Shown piece by piece: positions 1 through 4,916 of a stretch of 5,854 nucleotides of DNA (the stretch's first letter is position 1; each line of letters opens with the position of its first letter). Source of the DNA: an uncultured Chloroflexota bacterium. Its GTDB lineage: Bacteria; Chloroflexota; Limnocylindria; Limnocylindrales; CSP1-4. The stretch covers positions 1-5,854 of the forward strand of contig CAIYQJ010000408.1 of the NCBI GenBank assembly GCA_903928275.1, read 5' to 3'. The notes under the pieces were generated by a model, which was not told where the DNA came from, ran no database searches, and worked only from the letters and a program-made list of their open reading frames with translations. The position numbers were made by a program, and so were the translations under genes.

Positions 1-1
1 G

Positions 2-127
2 GCCTGGGAGATCGTGCTCTTCAACACGTTCCTCGAGCGGTTCCACCGCGACTGGTTCGCCGAGAACATGCCGCTGGTCCTTGCCGCGCGCTACCCCACC
101 GGCGGGATCTGGCTGCGGAAGCGCTGA
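2..127 (+). CDS. C-terminal end of an unidentified protein (5' truncated)
   Basis: An open frame enters from the left edge and stops at TGA 125-127, giving 41 residues. They begin AWEIVLFNTFLERFHRDWF and end GGIWLRKR. The piece has an amphipathic, aromatic-rich helix followed by a short basic tail. The W-x-I-V-L-F...RF spacing loosely recalls the last helix of asparagine-synthase-like proteins (LW..L.FELW..RF), which are common in polysaccharide loci, but the fragment is too short to assign. It is convergent with the ABC ATPase gene: 62 bp separate its stop from the ATPase stop. No T-tailed terminator is visible in that gap, only GC-rich sequence with the word CGGCCGCC repeated. The frame has the GC-rich third positions of the real genes nearby, which supports coding. 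Function is left open. Confidence 0.65.
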   Translation, partial: AWEIVLFNTFLERFHRDWFAENMPLVLAARYPTGGIWLRKR

Positions 128-189
128 GGGGGCGCCGGCCGCCATCGAGGGGCGCGCGTCCTGTCGCCGCGTCGGCCGCCCGCCGCGCC

Positions 190-1074
190 CTACCGGATCT
201 TCGGGGCCACGCCGCCGTAGCGGCGGATCTGCTCGAGCTTCTCGCGCTTCGTCTGCTCTGCGTGCTCGAGGTGGACCGCCACGACCTCCTCCGGCTCGCC
301 CTGCATGATGACGTTGCCCCTCTCGATGAGCATCGCCCGGTTGCAGAACTCCGTGACCCACCCCATGTCGTGCGTGACGAGCACGATCGCCTTCGCCGAG
401 TGGACGAGCTCGAGGATCCGGGCCTTGCTCTTCGCGCGGAAGATCGCGTCGCCGGTCGCGAGGACCTCGTCGAGGAGGAGCACGTCCGGGTCGACCGAGG
501 TCGCGATCGAGAAGCCGAGGCGGGCCCGCATGCCGGACGAGTAGGTCTTGATCGGCGCGTCGATGAACTCGCCGAGGTCGGCGAACTCCACGATCGGCTC
601 CAGTCGCTCCATCACCTCGCGGTGATCCAGGCCCAGGAACGCGCCCGCGAGCAGGATGTTGTCGCGACCGGTCAGCTCCTGGTCGAACCCCGCGCCGAGG
701 GTCAGGAGGCTGCTGATCTGGCCACGCACGCTCACCTCGCCCTCGGACGGCGTGAGGATGCCGGCGAGGACCATGAGGAGCGTGCTCTTGCCGGCGCCGT
801 TCGGACCGATGACCGCGAGCGACTGCCCGTGGACGAGGTCGAAGCTCACGTTCCGCAGAGCCCAGAAGTCCTTGGGGCCGTCCTTCTTCGTGAACATGTT
901 GATGAACGTGTGCCGGAGCGTGTTCTTCTTCGTGAGACGCAGGCTGTAGCGGATCCCGAGGTCCCGGACCTCGATGACGCTCGGCTCGTCGCCGGCCTCG
1001 TCCCGGACGGGCGGCGGCGTGGCCTTCGGGAGGCCGTCGAAGCTGAGGTCGTCAGTCGTCGCGCGGATCGCCAT
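190..1074 (-). CDS. Polysaccharide ABC exporter, ATP-binding subunit (Wzt/TagH/KpsT type)
   Basis: This is the 294-residue cytoplasmic ATPase that powers export of a lipid-linked polysaccharide or teichoic-acid-like polymer with the permease next to it. Walker A is GPNGAGKST (90-98). The Q-loop region ISSLLTLGAGF (120-130) followed by ELTGRDNI matches the TagH/Wzt subfamily. The signature is YSSGMRARL (178-186), Walker B is VLLLDE (198-203) and the switch histidine is H235 in LVTHD. All catalytic elements are intact. An acidic, Pro-rich lead of about 30 residues precedes the domain. After residue ~265 there is only a short charged helix (EQTKREKLEQIRR). The long carbohydrate-binding C-terminal domain of O9a-type Wzt is therefore absent, and length fits the short KpsT/RfbE-like forms. 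The ATG directly follows the permease stop TAG, with GAAGG eight bases upstream as a likely ribosome site inside the permease gene. Translational coupling is likely. The exact polymer cannot be read from sequence. Confidence 0.97.
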   Translation of the reverse strand: MAIRATTDDLSFDGLPKATPPPVRDEAGDEPSVIEVRDLGIRYSLRLTKKNTLRHTFINMFTKKDGPKDFWALRNVSFDLVHGQSLAVIGPNGAGKSTLLMVLAGILTPSEGEVSVRGQISSLLTLGAGFDQELTGRDNILLAGAFLGLDHREVMERLEPIVEFADLGEFIDAPIKTYSSGMRARLGFSIATSVDPDVLLLDEVLATGDAIFRAKSKARILELVHSAKAIVLVTHDMGWVTEFCNRAMLIERGNVIMQGEPEEVVAVHLEHAEQTKREKLEQIRRYGGVAPKIR

Positions 1075-1953
1075 CTAGAGGACCTTCGCGAACGCGGGCT
1101 CGACGCGCTTGAACATCCACGTCGCGAGGCAGCAGATCCCCGCGGAGATGACGAGCAGCCCGACCAGGTGCCCCCAGAGCGGCGGCGTGCCGTTGTAGAT
1201 GACGTTGCGGTAGCTCTCGAAGAGGATCGTGAACGGGTTGAGGTTGAAGATGACCGCGATCGTCGGGTTCTTCACGCCCAGGCTCTCGAGCTGCTGCGCG
1301 GAGTAGAGGGCCGGCGACAGGTAGAACCAGAGACGCAGGAGGTAGCGGATCGCGTTGCCCATGTCGCGGTAGAAGACGTTGATCGCGGAGACCATCGTGG
1401 CCATGCCCAGCGAGAAGACCAGCTGGACGAACGCGATGACCGGGATGAGGAGCAGGTACGGCGAGATGCGGTCGCTGTAGAAGAAGATGAGCAGGGCACC
1501 GAGCGGGATGAGGCCGAACGCGAAGCTCGTCACGCCCGAGAACACCGAGGCGACCGGCAGCACGAGCTTGGGGAAGTGGAGCTGCTTGATGAGCCGCTCC
1601 TGCCCAACGACGCTCCCGACAGCGTCGCCCATCGTGGCCGTGAACCACTTCCACGGCAGGATCGCCGAGAAGATGAAGAGCGGGTAGTCCGGCTGTGGCT
1701 TCGCCGTGATGACCGTCACGAGGATCACGTAGACGGCCATGAGCATGAGCGGGTCGATGACCCACCACAGGTTGCCCAGGAGGGTGTCCGCACCCTTCTT
1801 CTTCATGTCCGCCTGCACGAGGTAGCGGATCAGGCGGCGGCGACCCCAGACCTCCCGGAATCCGTCGACGACGAGGCCGGGACCCGAGCGGCGCTTGGAG
1901 CTGCTCCGGTAGGCGGGGGCTGCGGCCTTGGAGGCCTTGGGGATGGAAGCCAT
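1075..1953 (-). CDS. Polysaccharide ABC exporter, ABC-2 type permease (Wzm/TagG type)
   Basis: This is the membrane subunit that forms the export channel with the downstream ATPase. From ATG 1953 it has 292 residues, normal for Wzm/TagG (about 260-290). Residues 1-25 are a basic Ala/Ser-rich tail. An amphipathic interface helix follows (about 38-53, RRRLIRYLVQADMKKKG). Family landmarks are the first membrane segment after LLGNLWWVIDPL (58-69), NVFYRD (192-197) and NPFTILFESYRNVIYNG (239-255). About six hydrophobic segments lie near 66-84, 92-108, 130-157, 165-190, 205-240 (interrupted) and 262-281. A GTG at 1974 would add MLRYPPP. I prefer ATG 1953, because the GTG extension runs through a possible -10 box (1964-1969) and GAGG lies only two bases before the GTG. 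No good Shine-Dalgarno precedes ATG 1953, so a short or absent leader is possible. The gene diverges from the glycosyltransferase. Confidence 0.96.
   Translation of the reverse strand: MASIPKASKAAAPAYRSSSKRRSGPGLVVDGFREVWGRRRLIRYLVQADMKKKGADTLLGNLWWVIDPLMLMAVYVILVTVITAKPQPDYPLFIFSAILPWKWFTATMGDAVGSVVGQERLIKQLHFPKLVLPVASVFSGVTSFAFGLIPLGALLIFFYSDRISPYLLLIPVIAFVQLVFSLGMATMVSAINVFYRDMGNAIRYLLRLWFYLSPALYSAQQLESLGVKNPTIAVIFNLNPFTILFESYRNVIYNGTPPLWGHLVGLLVISAGICCLATWMFKRVEPAFAKVL
1083..1087 (-). promoter_or_regulatory. Probable ribosome binding site of the ABC ATPase gene
   Basis: Read on the minus strand this is GAAGG, ending eight bases before the ATPase ATG at 1074. It lies inside the last codons of the permease gene, whose TAG stop (1077-1075) touches the ATG. 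The arrangement fits reinitiation or coupled translation of the two exporter subunits at matched amounts. The motif is short, so it is only suggestive. Confidence 0.5.
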
Positions 1954-1963
1954 GGGCGGTGGG

Positions 1964-1969
1964 TACCGT
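1964..1969 (-). promoter_or_regulatory. Possible -10 box for the ABC exporter operon
   Basis: On the minus strand the sequence is TACGGT, a TAnnnT match, ending ten bases before the permease ATG at 1953. Transcription starting six to eight bases downstream would leave only a few bases of leader, which agrees with the missing Shine-Dalgarno. No convincing -35 hexamer is visible at 16-18 bp. The match has few fixed bases, so chance is a real alternative. Confidence 0.3.
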
Positions 1970-2033
1970 AGCACGGCCTCGCGGATGCGGCCGTCGGCCG
2001 TGACCTTCGGCCTTCCGGCTCCTGGACGCCTCG

Positions 2034-2043
2034 GGAGGCCTCC
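2034..2043. promoter_or_regulatory. 10-bp palindrome in the divergent promoter region, possible operator
   Basis: GGAGGCCTCC is a perfect palindrome. An overlapping inverted repeat, GCCTC-GG-GAGGC, occupies 2028-2039. The site ends five bases before the proposed -10 box of the glycosyltransferase (2049-2054) and lies between two divergently transcribed surface-polysaccharide genes, a usual place for a regulator. In DNA this rich in G and C short palindromes arise easily, so regulator binding is a guess. Confidence 0.25.
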
Positions 2044-2048
2044 GCCGT

Positions 2049-2054
2049 TACCAT
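2049..2054 (+). promoter_or_regulatory. Likely -10 box of a leaderless glycosyltransferase transcript
   Basis: TACCAT is followed by six bases (GACCGC) and then the GTG start codon at 2061. This is the spacing expected when transcription begins at the first base of the start codon, and no Shine-Dalgarno precedes that GTG. No clear -35 is visible; TGGACG at 2023-2028 is 20 bp away, which is too far. The same TACCATG word occurs before the parvulin-like gene. Confidence 0.5.
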
Positions 2055-2060
2055 GACCGC

Positions 2061-3287
2061 GTGATCCCCGATGCCGGACCCGCCGAGGTGCGCCGCGCCC
2101 GCCGCCCGGTCTGCATGATCGTCCACGCCTACTACGAGGAGGACGCGCGCGTCCGCCGCGAGGCGGAGACGCTCGTCGCGAGCGGCCGCCCGGTCGACGT
2201 CTTCGCGCTCCGGCGACCAGGCGACGGGCCGGAGGGCGTCATCGACGGCGTCCGCCTCACGCGCCTCCCGGTCCGTCGTCACCAGGGAGCCGGGATCGGC
2301 ACGTACCTGGCCGAGTACCTCGACTTCTTCGCGCGGGCCCTCGTCGCCGCCACCAGCGCTCACCGCGGTCGCAGCTACGCGCTCGTCCAGGTGGCCACGC
2401 TGCCGGACTTCCTCGTGTTCGCCGGGCTCCCGATGCGCCTGATGGGCGTGCCCCTCGTCCTCGACCTCCACGAGGCGATGCCCGAGTTCTTCCGGAGCCG
2501 GTTCCCGGCGGCGGCCGGCCCGGTGCCGCACGCGCTGCTCCGCGCCCAGGAGCGGCTCGCGATGGCCGCCGCAGACGCCGTCATCACCGTCAACGACGCC
2601 CTCGCCGACCGCCTGCTGGAGCTCGGCCTGCGGGCGGACAAGCTCACGGTCATCCTCAACGCCCCGTCGCTCGCGCTCTTCGACCGGACGCGTCATCCGG
2701 AGCGCGCGTTCCGCGCCGATGGACGGCTCCGCCTCGTGTACGCCGGCGCGGTGACGCCCACGTACGAGCTCGGCACCGTGCTCGACGCCGTCGCGGCGCT
2801 CGCCGGCGTGCGCCCCGATCTCGACCCGCACCTCGACGTCTACGGGCGCGGCGACGACGCCGACCCGCTCGCGGACCGGGCGCGCCGCCTCGGGATCGGC
2901 GACCGCGTCGCCTTCAACGGCCGGATCCCGCTCGACGACGTGCCGGCAGCGATCGCCGCCGCGGACGTGGGTCTGGCCCCGACGCGCCGCGACCGCTTCA
3001 CCGACTTCAGCCTCTCGACGAAGCTGTTCGAGTACGCCGCGATGGGGAAGCCGGTCGTCGCGTCGCGCCTGCCGACGGTCGAGCGGTACTTCGCGCCCCT
3101 GACCGTCGCGACGTACGACCCGGGCAACGCCGCCGACCTCGCCCGCGTCCTCGCCCGGCTGGCCGACGACCCGCTCGAGCGCGACGGGCGCGTGGCACGG
3201 ACCGGCGCCCGCGTGGAGGAGCTCGGGTGGGACCGAGAGGGAGCGCGCTACGTGGCTCTCATCGATCGGCTGGTGGCGCGAGCGTGA
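2061..3287 (+). CDS. GT4-like glycosyltransferase (GT-B fold)
   Basis: This 408-residue protein probably transfers a sugar from a nucleotide donor to a growing lipid-linked glycan at the inner face of the membrane. The N-terminal acceptor domain (about 16-200) opens with VCMIVHAYYEEDARVRREAETL and carries LDLHEAMPEFF (134-144), typical of this GT4 group. The C-terminal donor domain starts near 223 with LRLVYAGAVTPTYELG. It contains VAFNGRIPLDDVPAAIAAADVGLAP (283-307) and the nucleotide-sugar motif STKLFEYAAMGKPVVAS (319-335, with K321 and E324). The first Glu of the classical EX7E motif is not evident: the position eight before E324 is Phe316. This is seen in some relatives. There is no signal peptide or clear membrane helix; a hydrophobic patch near 112-135 may touch the membrane. 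GTG 2061 is chosen because the frame opens there, a TACCAT box sits six bases upstream, and the next ATG (codon 19) would cut into the first strand. Donor and linkage are unknown. Confidence 0.93.
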   Translation: MIPDAGPAEVRRARRPVCMIVHAYYEEDARVRREAETLVASGRPVDVFALRRPGDGPEGVIDGVRLTRLPVRRHQGAGIGTYLAEYLDFFARALVAATSAHRGRSYALVQVATLPDFLVFAGLPMRLMGVPLVLDLHEAMPEFFRSRFPAAAGPVPHALLRAQERLAMAAADAVITVNDALADRLLELGLRADKLTVILNAPSLALFDRTRHPERAFRADGRLRLVYAGAVTPTYELGTVLDAVAALAGVRPDLDPHLDVYGRGDDADPLADRARRLGIGDRVAFNGRIPLDDVPAAIAAADVGLAPTRRDRFTDFSLSTKLFEYAAMGKPVVASRLPTVERYFAPLTVATYDPGNAADLARVLARLADDPLERDGRVARTGARVEELGWDREGARYVALIDRLVARA

Positions 3288-3306
3288 CAGGCCCAGCGGC
3301 TCGGAC

Positions 3307-3322
3307 GCGACCGGACGGTCGC
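3307..3322. repeat. 16-bp inverted repeat between the glycosyltransferase and dehydrogenase genes
   Basis: The sequence GCGACCG-GA-CGGTCGC has 7-bp arms around a 2-base centre and begins 20 bases after the glycosyltransferase stop. No T-run follows. It overlaps the place where a -35 element would sit for the TATCCT box at 3337. It may be an operator for the dehydrogenase promoter, or a hairpin at the 3' end of the glycosyltransferase message. The sequence does not decide between these. Confidence 0.4.
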
Positions 3323-3336
3323 CGGTGGGGTGGGGC

Positions 3337-3342
3337 TATCCT
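3337..3342 (+). promoter_or_regulatory. Possible -10 box for the dehydrogenase gene
   Basis: TATCCT fits TAnnnT and lies 30 bases before the GTG start at 3373. A start near 3349 would give a leader of about 24 bases carrying the ribosome site and a seven-codon upstream ORF. The region at -35 holds no good consensus. The 85-bp gap after the glycosyltransferase makes a separate promoter plausible, though read-through is equally possible. Confidence 0.4.
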
Positions 3343-3360
3343 CGGCCTGCGGATGGTGAG

Positions 3361-3367
3361 GGAGGAG
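3361..3367 (+). promoter_or_regulatory. Strong ribosome binding site that sets the dehydrogenase start
   Basis: GGAGGAG ends five bases before GTG 3373. It is the best Shine-Dalgarno in the window and favours this GTG over the in-frame GTG at 3325, which has none and would run the coding sequence through the putative promoter. Confidence 0.75.
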
Positions 3368-3372
3368 CGACG

Positions 3373-4731
3373 GTGACGGAAGTCGGCACGACGGCGGAGC
3401 CCGGCACGACGGCGGCCGAGGCGGCCGGTCCGGATGCCCGGATCGCGATCATCGGCCTCGGCTACGTGGGTCTCCCGCTCGCCCTGGCCTTCGTGGAGGC
3501 CGCGTGCACGGTCGTCGGGATCGACGCGTCCGCCGACCGCGTGGTCGAGCTCGCCGCCGGCCGCTCGCCGATCGACGACATCCCCGACGATCGCCTCGGC
3601 GCCGCCCTCGCGAGCGGCCTGCGCATCGTGGGCACGGCCGCCGCGCCCCCGGACCTCGCGGCAGCGGACGCGATCTTCGTCTGCGTCCCCACGCCGATCG
3701 ACGCGTCGAAGGACCCGGACCTCGGGCCCGTCCTCGCCGCCGCGGACCTCGTCCGCGAGAGCCTCCATCCCGGCCAGCTCGTGGTGCTCCAGAGCACCAC
3801 GTTTCCCGGCACCACGACCGGCCCGTTCGGGTCTGCCCTCGAGCGCTCCGGCCTCGTCGCCGGGCGGGACTTCGATCTCGCGTTCGCGCCCGAGCGCGTG
3901 AACCCGGGCGACCCGGCATCCGCGTCGCGGGACGTGCCCCGGCTCGTGGGTGCCGTGGGTGCCGGCGGGACGGCACGTGCGGCGGCGCTCCTTCGGCGCA
4001 TCAACGGGCGCGTCGTGGAGCTGAGCTCCCCGGACGCGGCCGAGCTCGCGAAGCTCCTCGAGAACGTCTTCCGGAACGTGAACATCGCCCTCGTGAACCA
4101 GCTCGCGCTCCTGTGCGAGCGGATGGGGCTCGACGTCTGGGAGGTCGTGGACGCGGCCGCCACGAAGCCGTTCGGGTTCATGCCGTTCCGGCCGGGCCCC
4201 GGCGTCGGCGGGCACTGCATCCCGGTCGATCCCTACTACCTCGCGTGGCGCGCCCGCCAGTTCGACTTCGTCGACCGGTTCATCGAGGTGGCCGGGGACA
4301 TCAACTTCGCGATGCCGCGTCACGTCGTGGACCTCGTGGCGGAGGCCCTCAACGACCGCGGCCGCGCGGTCAAGGGCGCCCGGGTCGGGGTCCTCGGCGT
4401 CGCGTTCAAGCCGGACGTCCGGGACCCGCACAACTCGCCGGCCGCGCCGATCCTGTCGGGACTCGCGGCGCGGGGCGCGACCGTCACGTACCACGACCCG
4501 CATGTCCCGGCGTTCACGGACGCCGACGGCCGGGAGCATCGCTCGGTGCCGCTCGCGGGGCTTCTCGCGGGCAGCGACGTCTGCGTGGTCGTGACGCCGC
4601 ACCGGGCCATCGACTGGGACGCCGTCTACCGCGACGCAGACCTCGTCGTGGACACGACGAACAGCTCACGGGCGCGGACGCTCCGCCCGCGCCAGGTGCT
4701 GCGGCTCGGCGCCGGGTGGAACGCCGGCTGA
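3373..4731 (+). CDS. wbpA: UDP-N-acetyl-D-glucosamine 6-dehydrogenase family (WbpA-like)
   Basis: This predicted cytoplasmic enzyme has 452 residues, a normal family length. It would oxidise C6 of a UDP-N-acetylhexosamine to the uronic acid with two NAD+, supplying an acidic sugar for surface polysaccharide. The N-terminal Rossmann domain shows GLGYVG (28-33) and VCVPTPID, then QSTTFPGTT with T142, and APERVNPGDP. The central domain has K227 and N231 in KLLENVFRNVN, then ATKPFGF and GVGGHCIPVDPYYL with the catalytic cysteine C282. The C-terminal domain carries GVAFKPDVRD and YHDPHVPAF. The GGHCIPVDP signature, ATKPFGF and DPHVPAF match WbpA-type UDP-GlcNAc dehydrogenases rather than UDP-glucose dehydrogenase (GGSCFPKD) or WecC (GGHCIAVDP). 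A Thr/Ala-rich, probably flexible lead of about 22 residues precedes the fold. Whether the substrate is UDP-GlcNAc or UDP-GalNAc cannot be read from these motifs. Start chosen by the GGAGGAG site. Confidence 0.93.
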   Translation: MTEVGTTAEPGTTAAEAAGPDARIAIIGLGYVGLPLALAFVEAACTVVGIDASADRVVELAAGRSPIDDIPDDRLGAALASGLRIVGTAAAPPDLAAADAIFVCVPTPIDASKDPDLGPVLAAADLVRESLHPGQLVVLQSTTFPGTTTGPFGSALERSGLVAGRDFDLAFAPERVNPGDPASASRDVPRLVGAVGAGGTARAAALLRRINGRVVELSSPDAAELAKLLENVFRNVNIALVNQLALLCERMGLDVWEVVDAAATKPFGFMPFRPGPGVGGHCIPVDPYYLAWRARQFDFVDRFIEVAGDINFAMPRHVVDLVAEALNDRGRAVKGARVGVLGVAFKPDVRDPHNSPAAPILSGLAARGATVTYHDPHVPAFTDADGREHRSVPLAGLLAGSDVCVVVTPHRAIDWDAVYRDADLVVDTTNSSRARTLRPRQVLRLGAGWNAG

Positions 4732-4758
4732 GCGACGCGGAGGACACCGGCTGACACC

Positions 4759-4774
4759 GGCGCGGCGCCGCGCC
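4759..4774. repeat. 16-bp perfect palindrome downstream of the dehydrogenase gene
   Basis: GGCGCGGC and its exact complement GCCGCGCC abut with no spacer, starting 28 bases after the dehydrogenase stop. It could be a protein-binding site or part of a 3'-end structure. Without a loop it would fold poorly as a short hairpin. The two-letter GC composition raises the chance of coincidence. Confidence 0.35.
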
Positions 4775-4805
4775 CGCCCCGGCCCTGGCTGCTCGCGGCT
4801 CGCGA

Positions 4806-4833
4806 TCGCTCGCGCGGGCGCGCGCGCGAGCGA
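4806..4833 (+). terminator. Strong GC hairpin, probable transcription end of the dehydrogenase unit
   Basis: A perfect 11-bp stem (TCGCTCGCGCG at 4806-4816 pairing with CGCGCGAGCGA at 4823-4833) encloses a 6-base loop. It lies 75 bases after the dehydrogenase stop and 17 bases before the proposed -10 box of the next gene. No U-tract follows, so it is not a classical intrinsic terminator. High-GC bacteria are often proposed to use such tail-less hairpins, or they may just protect the 3' end. Position between two units supports a boundary role. Confidence 0.5.
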
Positions 4834-4849
4834 CTCCGCCGATGTCGGC

Positions 4850-4855
4850 TACCAT
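4850..4855 (+). promoter_or_regulatory. Possible -10 box of the parvulin-like gene
   Basis: TACCAT is identical to the box before the glycosyltransferase GTG and is part of the same TACCATG word. Transcription starting near 4862 would leave about 55 bases before ATG 4917, beginning almost directly with the hairpin at 4865-4885. No -35 consensus is seen; that region overlaps the preceding hairpin's right arm. Confidence 0.4.
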
Positions 4856-4864
4856 GTTGCGAGC

Positions 4865-4885
4865 GCCCGGCCCCCGCGGCCGGGC
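4865..4885 (+). repeat. Hairpin at the predicted 5' end of the parvulin-like mRNA
   Basis: GCCCGGCC (4865-4872) and GGCCGGGC (4878-4885) form a perfect 8-bp stem with a 5-base loop, followed by TTCC. If transcription begins near 4862, this would be a stem at the very 5' end of the message, where such structures can slow decay. If translation started at the upstream ATG 4842 or 4854 it would instead lie in coding sequence. Confidence 0.4.
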
Positions 4886-4916
4886 TTCCATGCGAGCAGA
4901 GGACGCAGAACCTTCC

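Noticed and set aside
128..189. Possible bidirectional terminator between the truncated first gene and the ATPase gene.
   Set aside because: The convergent 62-bp gap would suit one, but I found only the repeated word CGGCCGCC and no stable long stem or T-tract.
262..1971. A 569-codon plus-strand open frame antisense to both ABC exporter genes.
   Set aside because: The translation is dominated by R, E, D, H, A and V with no domain pattern. The opposite strand holds two clear ABC exporter proteins. Stop-free antisense frames are expected opposite GC-biased codons.
3324..3335. G-rich run GGTGGGGTGGGG as a possible G-quadruplex.
   Set aside because: It has only two runs of four G and a GG, enough at best for a weak two-layer structure, in DNA where G-runs are common.
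3259..4602. A 447-codon minus-strand open frame opposite the dehydrogenase gene.
   Set aside because: Same antisense artefact: low-complexity charged protein, while the plus strand has intact WbpA-type catalytic motifs.
3504..4754. A 416-codon plus-strand frame overlapping the dehydrogenase in another phase.
   Set aside because: Extremely Arg/Pro/Gly-rich with no fold signal; it is an off-frame shadow of GC-rich codons.
4743..4760. Short tandem repeat: GACACCGG twice, ten bases apart.
   Set aside because: Two imperfect 10-bp copies are too few to call an array, and GC-rich intergenic drift explains them.
4802..4809. GCGATCGC, identical to the core of the cyanobacterial HIP1 palindrome.
   Set aside because: A single copy in GC-rich sequence, with no other sign of a cyanobacterial host.
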